A stretch of 6,822 bases of DNA from Methylocapsa sp. (GCA_003162995.1 PLUZ01000448.1:1-6822), one strand, 5' to 3'; shown: positions 1 to 6,339, numbered from the stretch's first letter. Notes: generated by a model not told the origin, from the letters alone. Translations and numbers: made by a program.

Positions 1-55
1 CGCCATGGCGGCGTGACTCAACTGAAATGGCCTCCGGCAAACCCGGGGCGGTTCA
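1..55 (-). mobile_element. Probable terminus of an IS3-type element (runs off window)
   Basis: Read on the minus strand from base 55, the sequence opens with TGAACCGCCCCGGGTTTGCC, followed by GGAGGCC. From memory, this resembles the outer ends of some IS3-family elements (TGAACCG...CCGGGTTT...GGAG). The rest of the element would lie to the left of the window. No transposase frame can be read in the 55 bases, although an ATG (minus strand, around base 6) could begin one. The other terminus is not visible, so no element boundary or target duplication can be confirmed. This is a tentative call. Confidence 0.35.
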
Positions 56-113
56 AATCTAGGCGTACTTTGCGCCAGTGAGCACGCGTCTCCGCCTACA
101 AACACACATTTTT

Positions 114-278
114 TCACAAGTCGATTATCGTCGTATGGGCCAGCGAAATCCCGCGTTCGACCATCATTTCCACGAGATCGCGAAAGCTGAGCTTGAACCG
201 AAGATACCATCGGACACAGAGGATGATGATCTCTCGGTCGAAATGGCGGCCTTTGAAAAGATCCTCAATGTTCAGCAT
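114..278 (-). pseudogene. IS6-family transposase, N-terminal fragment
   Basis: Starting at the ATG at 278-276 (minus), the fragment reads MLNIEDLFKGRHFDREII and continues through CVRWYLRFKLSFRDL, VEMMVERGISLAHTTI. This is the helix-turn-helix start of IS6/IS26-like transposases (compare the usual FKGRHF, WY...SYRDL, ERG, HTTI signatures). After HTTI the family continues with a tryptophan-rich segment, but here the frame reads IDL and stops at 114. A full protein is ~230-240 residues with a DDE RNase-H fold, and only ~50 residues remain. A GAGGGAG element ~9 bases upstream of the ATG is a plausible ribosome-binding site. The open frame extends upstream to 368, but that part crosses the terminal repeat and is not coding. 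Confidence 0.8.
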
Positions 279-348
279 TCGGGTTCGCTCCCTCAAAAGG
301 GGTGTTCGCGCCAAATATGCCGTCCTTTTGCCGTTTGCACCAGAACCC
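126..348 (-). mobile_element. Truncated IS6-family insertion sequence, 5' end only
   Basis: The fragment holds a terminal inverted repeat at 334-348, a ~55-base leader, and the first ~54 codons of an IS6-type transposase on the minus strand. The match to the family stops abruptly near base 126, where an unrelated sequence begins. The central DDE domain, C-terminus and second terminal repeat are all absent. The break lies ~70 bases from a putative IS3-type end, so a later insertion or deletion probably removed the rest. It cannot transpose by itself. Confidence 0.75.
334..348 (-). repeat. Terminal inverted repeat of the IS6-family fragment
   Basis: On the minus strand the sequence is GGGTTCTGGTGCAAA. 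It resembles the GGCACTGTTGCAAA and GGCTCTGTTGCAAA ends known for IS26 and IS6100. It lies ~55 bases before the transposase ATG, the usual position in this family. The partner repeat is missing, so it marks only the outer boundary of the truncated element. Confidence 0.65.
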
Positions 349-620
349 CGAGTCGTTCTTTCATCCAACCTTTTCGTCCGACCTGGGCCGGCCCTACAGT
401 CTGTCGGCTTCGGGTGATCCTTGAAGAGGCTCCTGGTCGGCTTGGGTTCGTTTAGGGCGCCAGAGCGAATCGCCGCTATCCACCCGACCCGGCCGTCCGC
501 CAGAGTCGTCGTGAATGGCAGCTTAGGGTCAGCAAGAACGCACCGAGCCTTCAGGGCATCGGCCCTGCAGACGTGGTGTGAAGTTGTCGCCGCGGCAAGC
601 CCGACGTTCCAGGAGATTTG
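349..620. other. Intergenic stretch with no recognised gene
   Basis: This stretch lies between the IS6 fragment and the group II intron relic. Short open frames cross it (for example 421-681 plus), but their translations are arginine/serine/proline-rich, match no family I recognise, and run out of this stretch into the intron relic. No clear promoter, terminator or repeat is visible. It is most likely flanking debris, possibly including the 3' exon side of the former intron. Confidence 0.5.
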
Positions 621-833
621 TCACGCGCTATATTTGGCAACGCGACAGAGCCCCTTCCCGTGTTCCCAGAACCGTGCGTGAACCTCTCGACTCACACGGC
701 TCCCGATGTTTCGGCCATTGCCATGACAAAGCTGCCAGCGGACAAAGAGCGTTGAATTTGCGGGGCGAACCCGCCCAAACCAGTCTCGCGCCCCTTTGGT
801 CTTCCGACGCAACCACTTGAACTTGCTGCGCAC
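621..833 (-). pseudogene. Group II intron maturase (reverse transcriptase), C-terminal fragment
   Basis: The frame reads RSKFKWLRRKTKGARDWFGR, then PANSTLFVRWQL, CHGNGRN. This is the end of the X/maturase region of bacterial group II intron proteins, where a basic (K/R)-rich helix is followed by a LFxHW-like motif and a terminal NGR segment just before domain V. About 43 residues match. Upstream the frame is closed by TAG a few codons before 833, and the reverse transcriptase palms and fingers are gone. These proteins typically end VGAV-stop overlapping the start of domain V. Here that reading requires a one-base shift (ATCGGGAGCC), and the open frame instead runs through domain V to 621. The protein is a dead remnant. 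Confidence 0.7.
669..702 (-). ncRNA. Group II intron domain V
   Basis: Read on the minus strand, the 34 bases fold into the canonical domain V hairpin. The 5' arm begins GAGCCGTG and pairs with the 3' arm ending CACGGTTC; this includes the AGC catalytic triad at positions 2-4 and the usual G-U wobble at position 3. A two-base bulge (C25, G26) follows, then a second helix of six pairs (two of them G-U), capped by a GAGA tetraloop of the GNRA class. Length, bulge position, triad and loop all fit group II intron domain V, the catalytic core for splicing and retrohoming. The maturase tail lies just upstream, as expected in bacterial introns. I could not delimit domain VI or the 3' splice site in the bases below 669. 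Confidence 0.85.
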
Positions 834-842
834 CCGGCTATC
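669..842 (-). mobile_element. 3' relic of a group II intron
   Basis: The relic combines the maturase tail and domain V in their natural order on the minus strand. Domains I-III, most of domain IV and most of the protein are absent, so it cannot splice or mobilise. The left limit is placed at the end of domain V because domain VI could not be identified; it could extend to about 620. The right limit, near 842, is where the maturase reading frame loses similarity. Confidence 0.65.
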
Positions 843-997
843 CTACCCGACCAGGCGTGCCAACTACGTTAGCTTATTTCAGAACTGCTTGCATTGATTT
901 ATCCTCCTGATTACCGGAACACCCAAAAGGATAACCGCAAGTAATCCTTCATAGTTTCTTTGTTGCGTTAGCTCAAAAATTGGGCGTGAGGCGTGCG
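843..997. other. Leader region upstream of the fusion gene
   Basis: About 155 relatively AT-rich bases separate the intron relic from the fusion gene, so the promoter of that gene presumably lies here. I see no convincing -35/-10 pair: TTGCAT and TTGATT near 890-900 lack a well-spaced TATAAT-like partner. No operator-like palindrome is evident. Confidence 0.45.
988..991 (+). promoter_or_regulatory. Shine-Dalgarno favouring the ATG at 998
   Basis: GAGG lies six bases upstream of the ATG at 998. The alternative TTG at 980, six codons earlier in the same frame, has no purine-rich element at a useful distance. This supports the later start. Confidence 0.5.
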
Positions 998-3634
998 ATG
1001 CTAATTGTTGGCAATCGAAGACGAAAAAACATCGTCGAGCAAATATTGCCGCGATCGTGGCCGCGAATATCGATTCTTTTGGGTTTTGTCGCAGTTCTCC
1101 TGATTACCGACCAGGTGCTGGCGCACGAGCGCTGGATTTTGTCACCCGATCAAATCGCTGAATTGAACGGGCAACCCACACCAAAATTGTATTCCGAGTT
1201 GTCCGCCCTCAATGTGACGATGATTTCGTTATTTTTGCTATTTATCCTGGGCTGGGTGCGGCTCGGTTTTACGGGCGCGCGCGAGTTGTTTCCCGATTTG
1301 CAGGCGCGGCTGGCGTCCTATGGCGATCATGTTCCAAGGATCCTGCGGGTGTGTCTGGCCTGGATGCTATTATCTTCAGCCTTCGGCTTGGAACCGCGTT
1401 TCGGGGTGGCCGCATTTACGTCGCCGACCCTGTTTGCGCCCGATCTGGAGCTGCGACTGCTGGGGTCGCAGTGGCACTGGTTGGCTTGGGCTGAGGTCGT
1501 GCTCGGCTTGACGATCCTATTTGGTATCTATGTACGGTTCTTTGCCGCTCTGCTGATCATGATGGCGTTGCTTGGCGGCTGGCTATTCGGGGAGGCCATT
1601 CTCGCTTATGCAGGCGCCCTGATTGGGGCCAGCATCTACCTGTTGATGCAGGGCGCCGGCAGACATTTTCTGCCCTTGCCGGCACCCCCTTTCATGCTCG
1701 GTCTGCAATCCTGGCTGGAAGCGCAGCCGCGTCAACGTGCTCAGGCAATCATGCGCGTATTGACGGGTGCCACGATCCTTTACTCGGGTGTGTATTTCAA
1801 AGTGGTTCAGCCCAATCTGGTACTCGGCATTATATCAATACACCACGTGCCGCTGATGTCTGCTGCGCCAGAAGCATTCACGCTGCTGATGGCTTTGGTT
1901 GAGGTTAGTGCTGGCATACTGATCATCGCGGGCATCCTGTTACGCCCCTTGTCGCTGTTTTTCTTGTTTGCTTTCGTGGGTTTTGCACTCTTGCTGCCGG
2001 AAACACTGACGGAACATATCCTGTTCTACGGTGTCATGCTGTCTTTCCTGATCAATGGCGCCGGACACTGGCAGGTGCCGCAAGCGCGGGACAAGGCCGC
2101 CGAAATTGTCATCGTCGGGGGCGGCTTTTCGGGCATTCATGCCGCGATGAAAATCGAAAAGCTCATCGGGCATTACTCCCATGTTCATGTCACCTTAATC
2201 CACGATGATCCCAATATGCTGTTTCTCCCACTGCTACCGGAGGTAATTGGCGGGACCATGCAGCCAGGAAATGTGGTCAATCCGATCCGTCGAGTTATTC
2301 CGCAAACCCGGGTCATAACCGGGCAGCTTGACTATGTCGATGAGCAGGCCAAGCGCGTGGTTGTAAAACGCAAAAATGGGGAAGAAATCAATCTGCCCTA
2401 TGCCGAATTGATTTTTGCCTTGTTCCCGGTACCAGACCTCACCGGGATCCCGGGCATGTTGGCACATGCGAGCCCAATCGATTCGGTGGGCGACGCGCTG
2501 CATATCCGCAAATGTGTGCTCGACCGGATTGAAGATGCGGAATTCACTGAAGTCTCAGCCGAACGCGACCGCTTGCTGACCTTCGCCATTGTGGGGTCAG
2601 GCCAAAGTGCTTGCGCCACTGCGGTGGAACTCTGCCAGATGTTGCGCACTGCAGAGATCTCCTATCCGGTGCTGCGCGAGCATGGCTGGCAGGTTAATTT
2701 ATATGAGGACACCAAGATACCTGTTACGGATCTTGAAGTGCAATTGAAGCAGCAGCGGGATCGTGGGTTGGAGAAAGCAGGCGTCAAGCTGTGTCGTGAC
2801 GATGAGGTCGTCGGCATCACCCATCGAGAATTGGCCGTGGCGAGCGGCGCGCGACGTCCGGCCGGCCTGGTGGTCAATGCGACGTTCAAATTGCCGGCCG
2901 TGGAATTGACCGATGAGTCCCTGCGTTGGCCATTTGAGATCGAAGATGATCTCAGCCTCAAGGCACACCGGAACATCTGGGTGACCGCGATGAAGAAACA
3001 AGGCCAGGAGCGCCGCTTTGTCACGACGTCTGATTTGGTTGCCCTCGGCAGAGCCGTTGGTTACAACGCCTGGGCCTCGTCTCAGGGCTATGCGACCCGT
3101 CCGTTCCGGCCTCAGAAACGCCTGCTCGAACCTTACAATATGGGCCGCCGCTCGCTTTGCCGCATCGGCGGGCTCACCTTCGGGGGCGCCCCGGCCTGGA
3201 TCATCTCCCGGCTGACCAATCTGCTGGCCCTGCCGGGGTTGGAGCGGAACTTGCGCATCCTGATAGATTGGGTGCTGGATATCCCGTTTCGCAATGACAT
3301 CGCCGTGCTGGCGCCAGACCCGACCGAGCGTCTGCAGCGAGCCCATTTCGAGCCCGGTGACGAGGTCATTCGTCAGGGCGACGAGGGTGAAACAGCCTAC
3401 GTCATCACGTCGGGCCGGGTGGAGGTGCTCCAGGACGGTAAGAAGTTGGGTGAGCTTGGCGATGGCGACAGTTTTGGTGAAATCGCCCTCCTCAGCAAAG
3501 TTAAGAGAACCGCAACCGTCCGCTGTTTGACGGCGTGTGAACTGACCGTTTTGGCCAGCGATGACTTTCGGGCTCTCACCACCGGATTTGGATCGCTCGC
3601 CGAGGCGATTCGAAAGCAGGCGGTAAAATTCTAG
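998..3634 (+). CDS. DoxX-like membrane domain / NDH-2-like flavoprotein / cyclic-nucleotide-binding fusion
   Basis: The product is ~878 residues from the ATG at 998; a TTG at 980 would add six. Residues ~1-43 are a basic N-region plus hydrophobic core ending VLA-HERW, a plausible signal peptide or anchor. Residues ~70-358 hold about eight hydrophobic segments ending INGAGHW, resembling DoxX/DoxD-type quinone-linked membrane proteins. Residues ~368-770 match type-II NADH:quinone dehydrogenases: FAD-binding EIVIVGGGFSGIHAAM (~369-384), then MLFLPLLPEVIGGTM, a second dinucleotide motif FAIVGSGQSACATAVEL (~529-545), and the C-terminal LPGLERNLRILIDWVLDIPF region. Residues ~779-870 form a CRP/CAP-type cNMP domain with phosphate-binding cassette FGEIALLSKVKRTATV (~826-841). 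Inferred role: membrane-bound electron transfer from NAD(P)H to quinone, or redox sensing, gated by cAMP/cGMP or a related ligand. Oddity: the second FAD motif, usually ALGD, reads NIWVTAMKK (~661-667), and the usual ALG after the first half reads ALF, so catalysis is uncertain. An HD hydrolase gene follows on the same strand. Confidence 0.85.
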   Translation: MLIVGNRRRKNIVEQILPRSWPRISILLGFVAVLLITDQVLAHERWILSPDQIAELNGQPTPKLYSELSALNVTMISLFLLFILGWVRLGFTGARELFPDLQARLASYGDHVPRILRVCLAWMLLSSAFGLEPRFGVAAFTSPTLFAPDLELRLLGSQWHWLAWAEVVLGLTILFGIYVRFFAALLIMMALLGGWLFGEAILAYAGALIGASIYLLMQGAGRHFLPLPAPPFMLGLQSWLEAQPRQRAQAIMRVLTGATILYSGVYFKVVQPNLVLGIISIHHVPLMSAAPEAFTLLMALVEVSAGILIIAGILLRPLSLFFLFAFVGFALLLPETLTEHILFYGVMLSFLINGAGHWQVPQARDKAAEIVIVGGGFSGIHAAMKIEKLIGHYSHVHVTLIHDDPNMLFLPLLPEVIGGTMQPGNVVNPIRRVIPQTRVITGQLDYVDEQAKRVVVKRKNGEEINLPYAELIFALFPVPDLTGIPGMLAHASPIDSVGDALHIRKCVLDRIEDAEFTEVSAERDRLLTFAIVGSGQSACATAVELCQMLRTAEISYPVLREHGWQVNLYEDTKIPVTDLEVQLKQQRDRGLEKAGVKLCRDDEVVGITHRELAVASGARRPAGLVVNATFKLPAVELTDESLRWPFEIEDDLSLKAHRNIWVTAMKKQGQERRFVTTSDLVALGRAVGYNAWASSQGYATRPFRPQKRLLEPYNMGRRSLCRIGGLTFGGAPAWIISRLTNLLALPGLERNLRILIDWVLDIPFRNDIAVLAPDPTERLQRAHFEPGDEVIRQGDEGETAYVITSGRVEVLQDGKKLGELGDGDSFGEIALLSKVKRTATVRCLTACELTVLASDDFRALTTGFGSLAEAIRKQAVKF

Positions 3635-3714
3635 TCGCGGTTGACATTTATGCGTTACGTTCGGTCACGGCTTTGTTCCCTCCAGGGTTCTGAGAACATG
3701 CAGTAAGGTGTACA

Positions 3715-4350
3715 GTGTGTCTGCAATGGGAACGGTTTCAAGCGCTTTGGAAACGGTGCGAAGCACCTGTTGATCCCCGCCCAGTGTTTGAGAACCTGTC
3801 GTGCCGCTATCGCGAGCCACATCGAATTTATCATAGGGGCAAGCATCTGATACACTGCTTTCATCAGCTGGACTTGGCATATACGATCATTCAGGATCCG
3901 GACGCTGTAGAATTGGCACTTTGGTTTCACGATGCTATTTACATACCCGGCTCATCAGAAAACGAGAAAGAAAGCGCCGAATTGTTTGTTCGGGCTGCGG
4001 GGGATTATTTTCGGCCGTCGTTTATCCGCAAGGTTTATGAACTTATACTCGTAACAACACACAAGGAACTAGCTCAAGAGTGCAACAAGCAGTTTGTCGC
4101 CGATATAGATCTTTCGAGTTTCGGTGTGGATTGGGAGGAGTTCTTGCGCGATACGAATGCGGTACGGGAAGAGCAAGCCGACAGTTCAGACGCCGTGTTC
4201 TACCCCGCTCACACGAAGTTTCTTAACTCCATGCTCGGACGCCCAAGGATCTTCGGAACGGAGTTCTTTTTCGGACGTTACGAACAGCGAGCACGGGAGA
4301 ATATTACCCGTTTCCTCGCGGATCTTGTGCGCAAAGGATATACCTGCTGA
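3715..4350 (+). CDS. HD-superfamily metal-dependent phosphohydrolase (COG4339 type)
   Basis: The product is 211 residues and soluble, with no signal peptide or membrane segment. Candidate metal ligands are present and in family order: YHRGKHLIH (His40, His44), WFHDAIY (His72-Asp73, the HD pair), ENEKESAE, then TTH (His116) and ADIDLSSFG (Asp130/Asp132). This matches the uncharacterised predicted HD phosphohydrolases of ~200-220 residues, so it appears full length and intact. The true substrate of that group is not known to me; a phosphoester or nucleotide is inferred from the fold. The start is GTG at 3715, six bases after an AAGG element (3705-3708). An ATG at 3698 is followed within two codons by TAA and is not used. 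The gene lies 80 bases after the fusion gene with no obvious terminator, so they may share a transcript. By eye it is more AT-rich than the fusion gene, hinting at a different origin. Confidence 0.8.
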   Translation: MCLQWERFQALWKRCEAPVDPRPVFENLSCRYREPHRIYHRGKHLIHCFHQLDLAYTIIQDPDAVELALWFHDAIYIPGSSENEKESAELFVRAAGDYFRPSFIRKVYELILVTTHKELAQECNKQFVADIDLSSFGVDWEEFLRDTNAVREEQADSSDAVFYPAHTKFLNSMLGRPRIFGTEFFFGRYEQRARENITRFLADLVRKGYTC

Positions 4351-4393
4351 GCTGGCAGTGAGATAGGTGTGTAGGTCACCCATTCAATTCTTA

Positions 4394-4588
4394 TTATAGC
4401 TGGTCAAGAACTGTCTTGGCTTCGATCAAATCTGGTGTTTCGAGCCCTTCAGTAAAGCCACTGTAAACTGACTTGAGGACTCTTTTGGCATCATCCAATT
4501 GACTCCGTTTTTGCCAGAGCTTCGCCAAACTGGTGGCGGCACGCAATTCGAGCATTTTCGCATGCTGATTCCGTGCAATCTCCAAGCA
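4394..4588 (-). pseudogene. C-terminal stub of a TPR-type ATPase/adenylate-cyclase-like regulator
   Basis: The 64 residues before the stop read CLEIARNQHAKMLELRAATS, LAKLWQK, then VYSGFTEGLETPDLIEAKTV, LDQL. This is the conserved end of large AAA-ATPase/TPR proteins, many of which carry an N-terminal class III adenylate cyclase domain; members typically end ELRAATSLARLW...GFTEGFDTPDLKEAKALLDEL. Everything upstream of the alanine/cysteine codon near 4588 is replaced by the end of an IS1182-family element. The full protein would be roughly 1,000 residues, so only the last few percent remains. The frame stays open through the IS tail to a TTG at 4720 with an AAGGAG eight bases before it, so a 108-residue chimeric peptide could be made, probably by chance. 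Whether the lost N-terminus was a cyclase, kinase or DNA-binding domain cannot be told. Confidence 0.7.
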
Positions 4589-6147
4589 GACCGTGTGGGA
4601 ACGGCTCCGGTTGAGCGGTGACCCCTCGCTGGAGCTTGTTTCGGCGACTTTCTTGGGATTCTGGCGCAGGATTCTGGTTGTGATGACGCGAGCGTCGTCC
4701 GTATGGTTCAGCGGGGCCAATATCGCGTCTCCTTTTAGCCCCGGACGGCCGCCATCATGGCCTCAACGCCAAGGATGTTGAGGGCCCGTCGTAGATTGTA
4801 GACGAGCGCCGTGAGGCTGAACTCAGCCCGGACATTGTCGAGGCCCTTCATCAGAAAGGCGCCCTGGTTCATCCACTGCTTGATGCTGCCGAAGGGGTGT
4901 TCGACGGTCTCACGTCGCCGGGCGAGAATGTCTGGCCTGGCCTTCAGGCGAGCGGCCATCCGGTCGAGCACCGCCTCGTTTTCCAGACGCGAGACCCTGC
5001 GACGGTCTGTGGTGCACCGCGACCGAAGAGGACAGGCAGGGCATGCCGCCGGATTGCTGTAATCGATCTTCTTCAAATCCCGGAGCTTGCCTTCGTGGTG
5101 CGGCGATAGCGTTTCTCCGGCCGGACAGATGTACACATCCTGGTCCGGATCATACCGGAACTCGTCCTTGCGGAAAAACCCATTGCGCACCGATGATCCG
5201 CGTTGCGGCTTGGGAACATGGGGCGTCAGCCCCGCCTTTTCACAGGCTTCGATGTCCTCGATCTTGAAGTAGCCGCGATCGGCGACGACATCGATATTCT
5301 CGACATCGAGAATGGCGCGGGCCGGCTCGGCGGTCTGGGTCAGTAGGCCCATGTCCACGACCTGATTGGTCACGGCCTGCTCGACGATCATTTTGTTCTT
5401 CGCGTCGACCGCGATCTGGATGTTGTAGCCGACGCCAACCTTCGTATGGGCTGCCATCGCCCGGCTGTCGGGATCAGTCAGCGAAATCTGGCTCTCGCCG
5501 GTCCGCTCGAGTTCCGCCAGCATCGCCCCGTAGCGCCCGCGTTTTTGGCGGAGCGCCTCGATCATCTCGGCCAGGTTTTTCGTGCGCGCACCGTCGCCCG
5601 TTCCGCCTTCCTCGATATCGCCCTCGTCCAGCCGCCGCAAATAGTCGTCCAGCCGCTCGTCGGCCGCGCGGATGAAATCTTGCAGCGAGTTCCGCGTGAA
5701 GTTGCGATCCTTGTTGTTGACCGCCTTGATCCGGGTTCCGTCCACGGCCAGCAACTCGCGTCCGTAGAGGTCGAGCCGCCGGCAAAGCAGCACGAACTCA
5801 CGGAACACGGACCGGAAGGCAGCCCGATTGTCGCGCCGAAAGTCGGCGATGGTCTTGAAGTCGGGCTTCAGGCTCCGGAGCAGCCAGATCACCTCGATGT
5901 TGCGGTGGCTCTCCAGCTCCAGCCGACGGCTCGACCGCACCCGGTTCAAATAGCCGTAGATGTAGAGCTTCAACAGATCGGCTGGCGCATAGCCGGGGCG
6001 GCCCGTCGCCTTCGCCGCGACCCGGACAAACCCCGCCGCTGAAAGGTCCAGTTCATCGACAAAGGCGTCGATGAACCGCACCGGATTGTCGGCGCCAACG
6101 TAGTCGTCCACCGCCTCCGGCAACAACAAGATTTGCGAACGGGTTCA
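4587..6147 (-). mobile_element. IS1182-family insertion sequence, 5' end disrupted
   Basis: The element consists of the transposase gene plus a ~148-base tail after its stop. The lower boundary is inferred from where the regulator stub stops matching its family (4586-4589); the terminus there reads CAGACCGTGTGGGAACGG on the plus strand. I could not find a matching inverted copy of this terminus near 6130-6220. Together with the disrupted transposase N-terminus, this suggests that the upper end has been lost or overwritten by the repeat-rich sequence that follows. Confidence 0.65.
4735..6129 (-). CDS. IS1182-family transposase (DDE), N-terminus probably truncated
   Basis: The protein is ~464 residues. 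The N-terminal DUF772-like region (LLPEAVDDYVGADNPVRFID through YIYGYLNRVRSSRRLE, then LKPDFKTIADFRRDN) is followed by the RNase-H-fold catalytic domain. Likely catalytic acids are Asp130 (LLAVDGTRIKAVNNKDRNFT), Asp284 (VVADRGYF) and Glu410 (ETVEHPFGSIK). Four cysteines (C335, C363, C366, C372) form the zinc-knuckle-like insert common in this family. The protein would cut and rejoin its own element. The only start is a TTG triplet at 6129-6121 with no good ribosome-binding site. In-frame upstream codons still encode RSQIL, matching the family N-terminus (..DRSQ-LLPE), but a TGA at 6147-6145 closes the frame. About 10-12 residues are therefore missing and expression is doubtful. No internal stop or frameshift is present. 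Confidence 0.85.
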   Translation of the reverse strand: MLLPEAVDDYVGADNPVRFIDAFVDELDLSAAGFVRVAAKATGRPGYAPADLLKLYIYGYLNRVRSSRRLELESHRNIEVIWLLRSLKPDFKTIADFRRDNRAAFRSVFREFVLLCRRLDLYGRELLAVDGTRIKAVNNKDRNFTRNSLQDFIRAADERLDDYLRRLDEGDIEEGGTGDGARTKNLAEMIEALRQKRGRYGAMLAELERTGESQISLTDPDSRAMAAHTKVGVGYNIQIAVDAKNKMIVEQAVTNQVVDMGLLTQTAEPARAILDVENIDVVADRGYFKIEDIEACEKAGLTPHVPKPQRGSSVRNGFFRKDEFRYDPDQDVYICPAGETLSPHHEGKLRDLKKIDYSNPAACPACPLRSRCTTDRRRVSRLENEAVLDRMAARLKARPDILARRRETVEHPFGSIKQWMNQGAFLMKGLDNVRAEFSLTALVYNLRRALNILGVEAMMAAVRG

Positions 6148-6166
6148 TCCTCAATCTCTGTTGCAA

Positions 6167-6185
6167 CCGAAAGCTCGGGGACAAA
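6167..6185 (+). repeat. 19-bp repeat, copy 1
   Basis: The unit CCGAAAGCTCGGGGACAAA occurs three times in the window. This plus-strand copy forms a perfect 19-bp inverted pair with the copy at 6227-6245, enclosing 41 bases. It could fold as a long-loop hairpin in either strand, upstream of the IS1182 transposase. Confidence 0.8.
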
Positions 6186-6215
6186 GGGGACTGGACCCGC
6201 TTTCTTAAGTGTTTT

Positions 6216-6339
6216 CAATGACTTATTTTGTCCCCGAGCTTTCGGCAGCCACAGCCTTTGAGGCAGAACCAGTTAATTTGATAATATGACGTCGTGAAAG
6301 CACTTAATTGGGTCTGCTTCACTCTCGGTGCAAATTGGC
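6216..6339 (+). repeat. Left arm of perfect 124-bp inverted repeat
   Basis: The reverse complement of 6699-6822 matches this segment at every base I compared (paired positions sum to 13038). The first mismatch is inward, at 6340/6698. The inner 30 bases (6310-6339) begin GGGTCTGCTTCACTCTCGGT and look like an ISL3-type terminal repeat. The outer 94 bases carry no recognised gene. The window stops at the partner of base 6216, so the outer limit is unknown. Confidence 0.9.
6227..6245 (-). repeat. 19-bp repeat, copy 2
   Basis: This is the inverted copy of the 19-bp unit. It lies inside the left arm of the 124-bp inverted repeat and pairs both with copy 1 (6167-6185) and with copy 3 (6793-6811). 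Confidence 0.85.

Noticed and set aside
421..820. Plus-strand open frames at 421-681 and 578-820
   Set aside because: They run antisense through the domain V hairpin and maturase tail, which explain the sequence better. Their translations are unrecognised.
2699..3346. 215-residue open frame on the minus strand
   Set aside because: It lies wholly inside the fusion gene, whose protein shows clear conserved motifs there. The antisense translation matches no family and has no ribosome-binding site; it is a GC-driven shadow.
3641..3670. TTGACA (3641-3646) as a -35 box for the HD gene
   Set aside because: No TATAAT-like hexamer lies 16-18 bases downstream; the bases there are G/C-rich (GTCACGG).
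5446..6042. 198-residue open frame on the plus strand
   Set aside because: It is antisense to the IS1182 transposase, which has all its family motifs. The plus-strand peptide is low complexity in character and unrecognised.
5970..6218. 82-residue minus-strand frame starting at a TTG (MKTLKKAG...)
   Set aside because: It begins in the repeat region and then reads the transposase gene out of frame (KSCCCRRRW). It could be a frameshifted original N-terminus, but its first ~30 residues do not resemble the IS1182 N-terminus.
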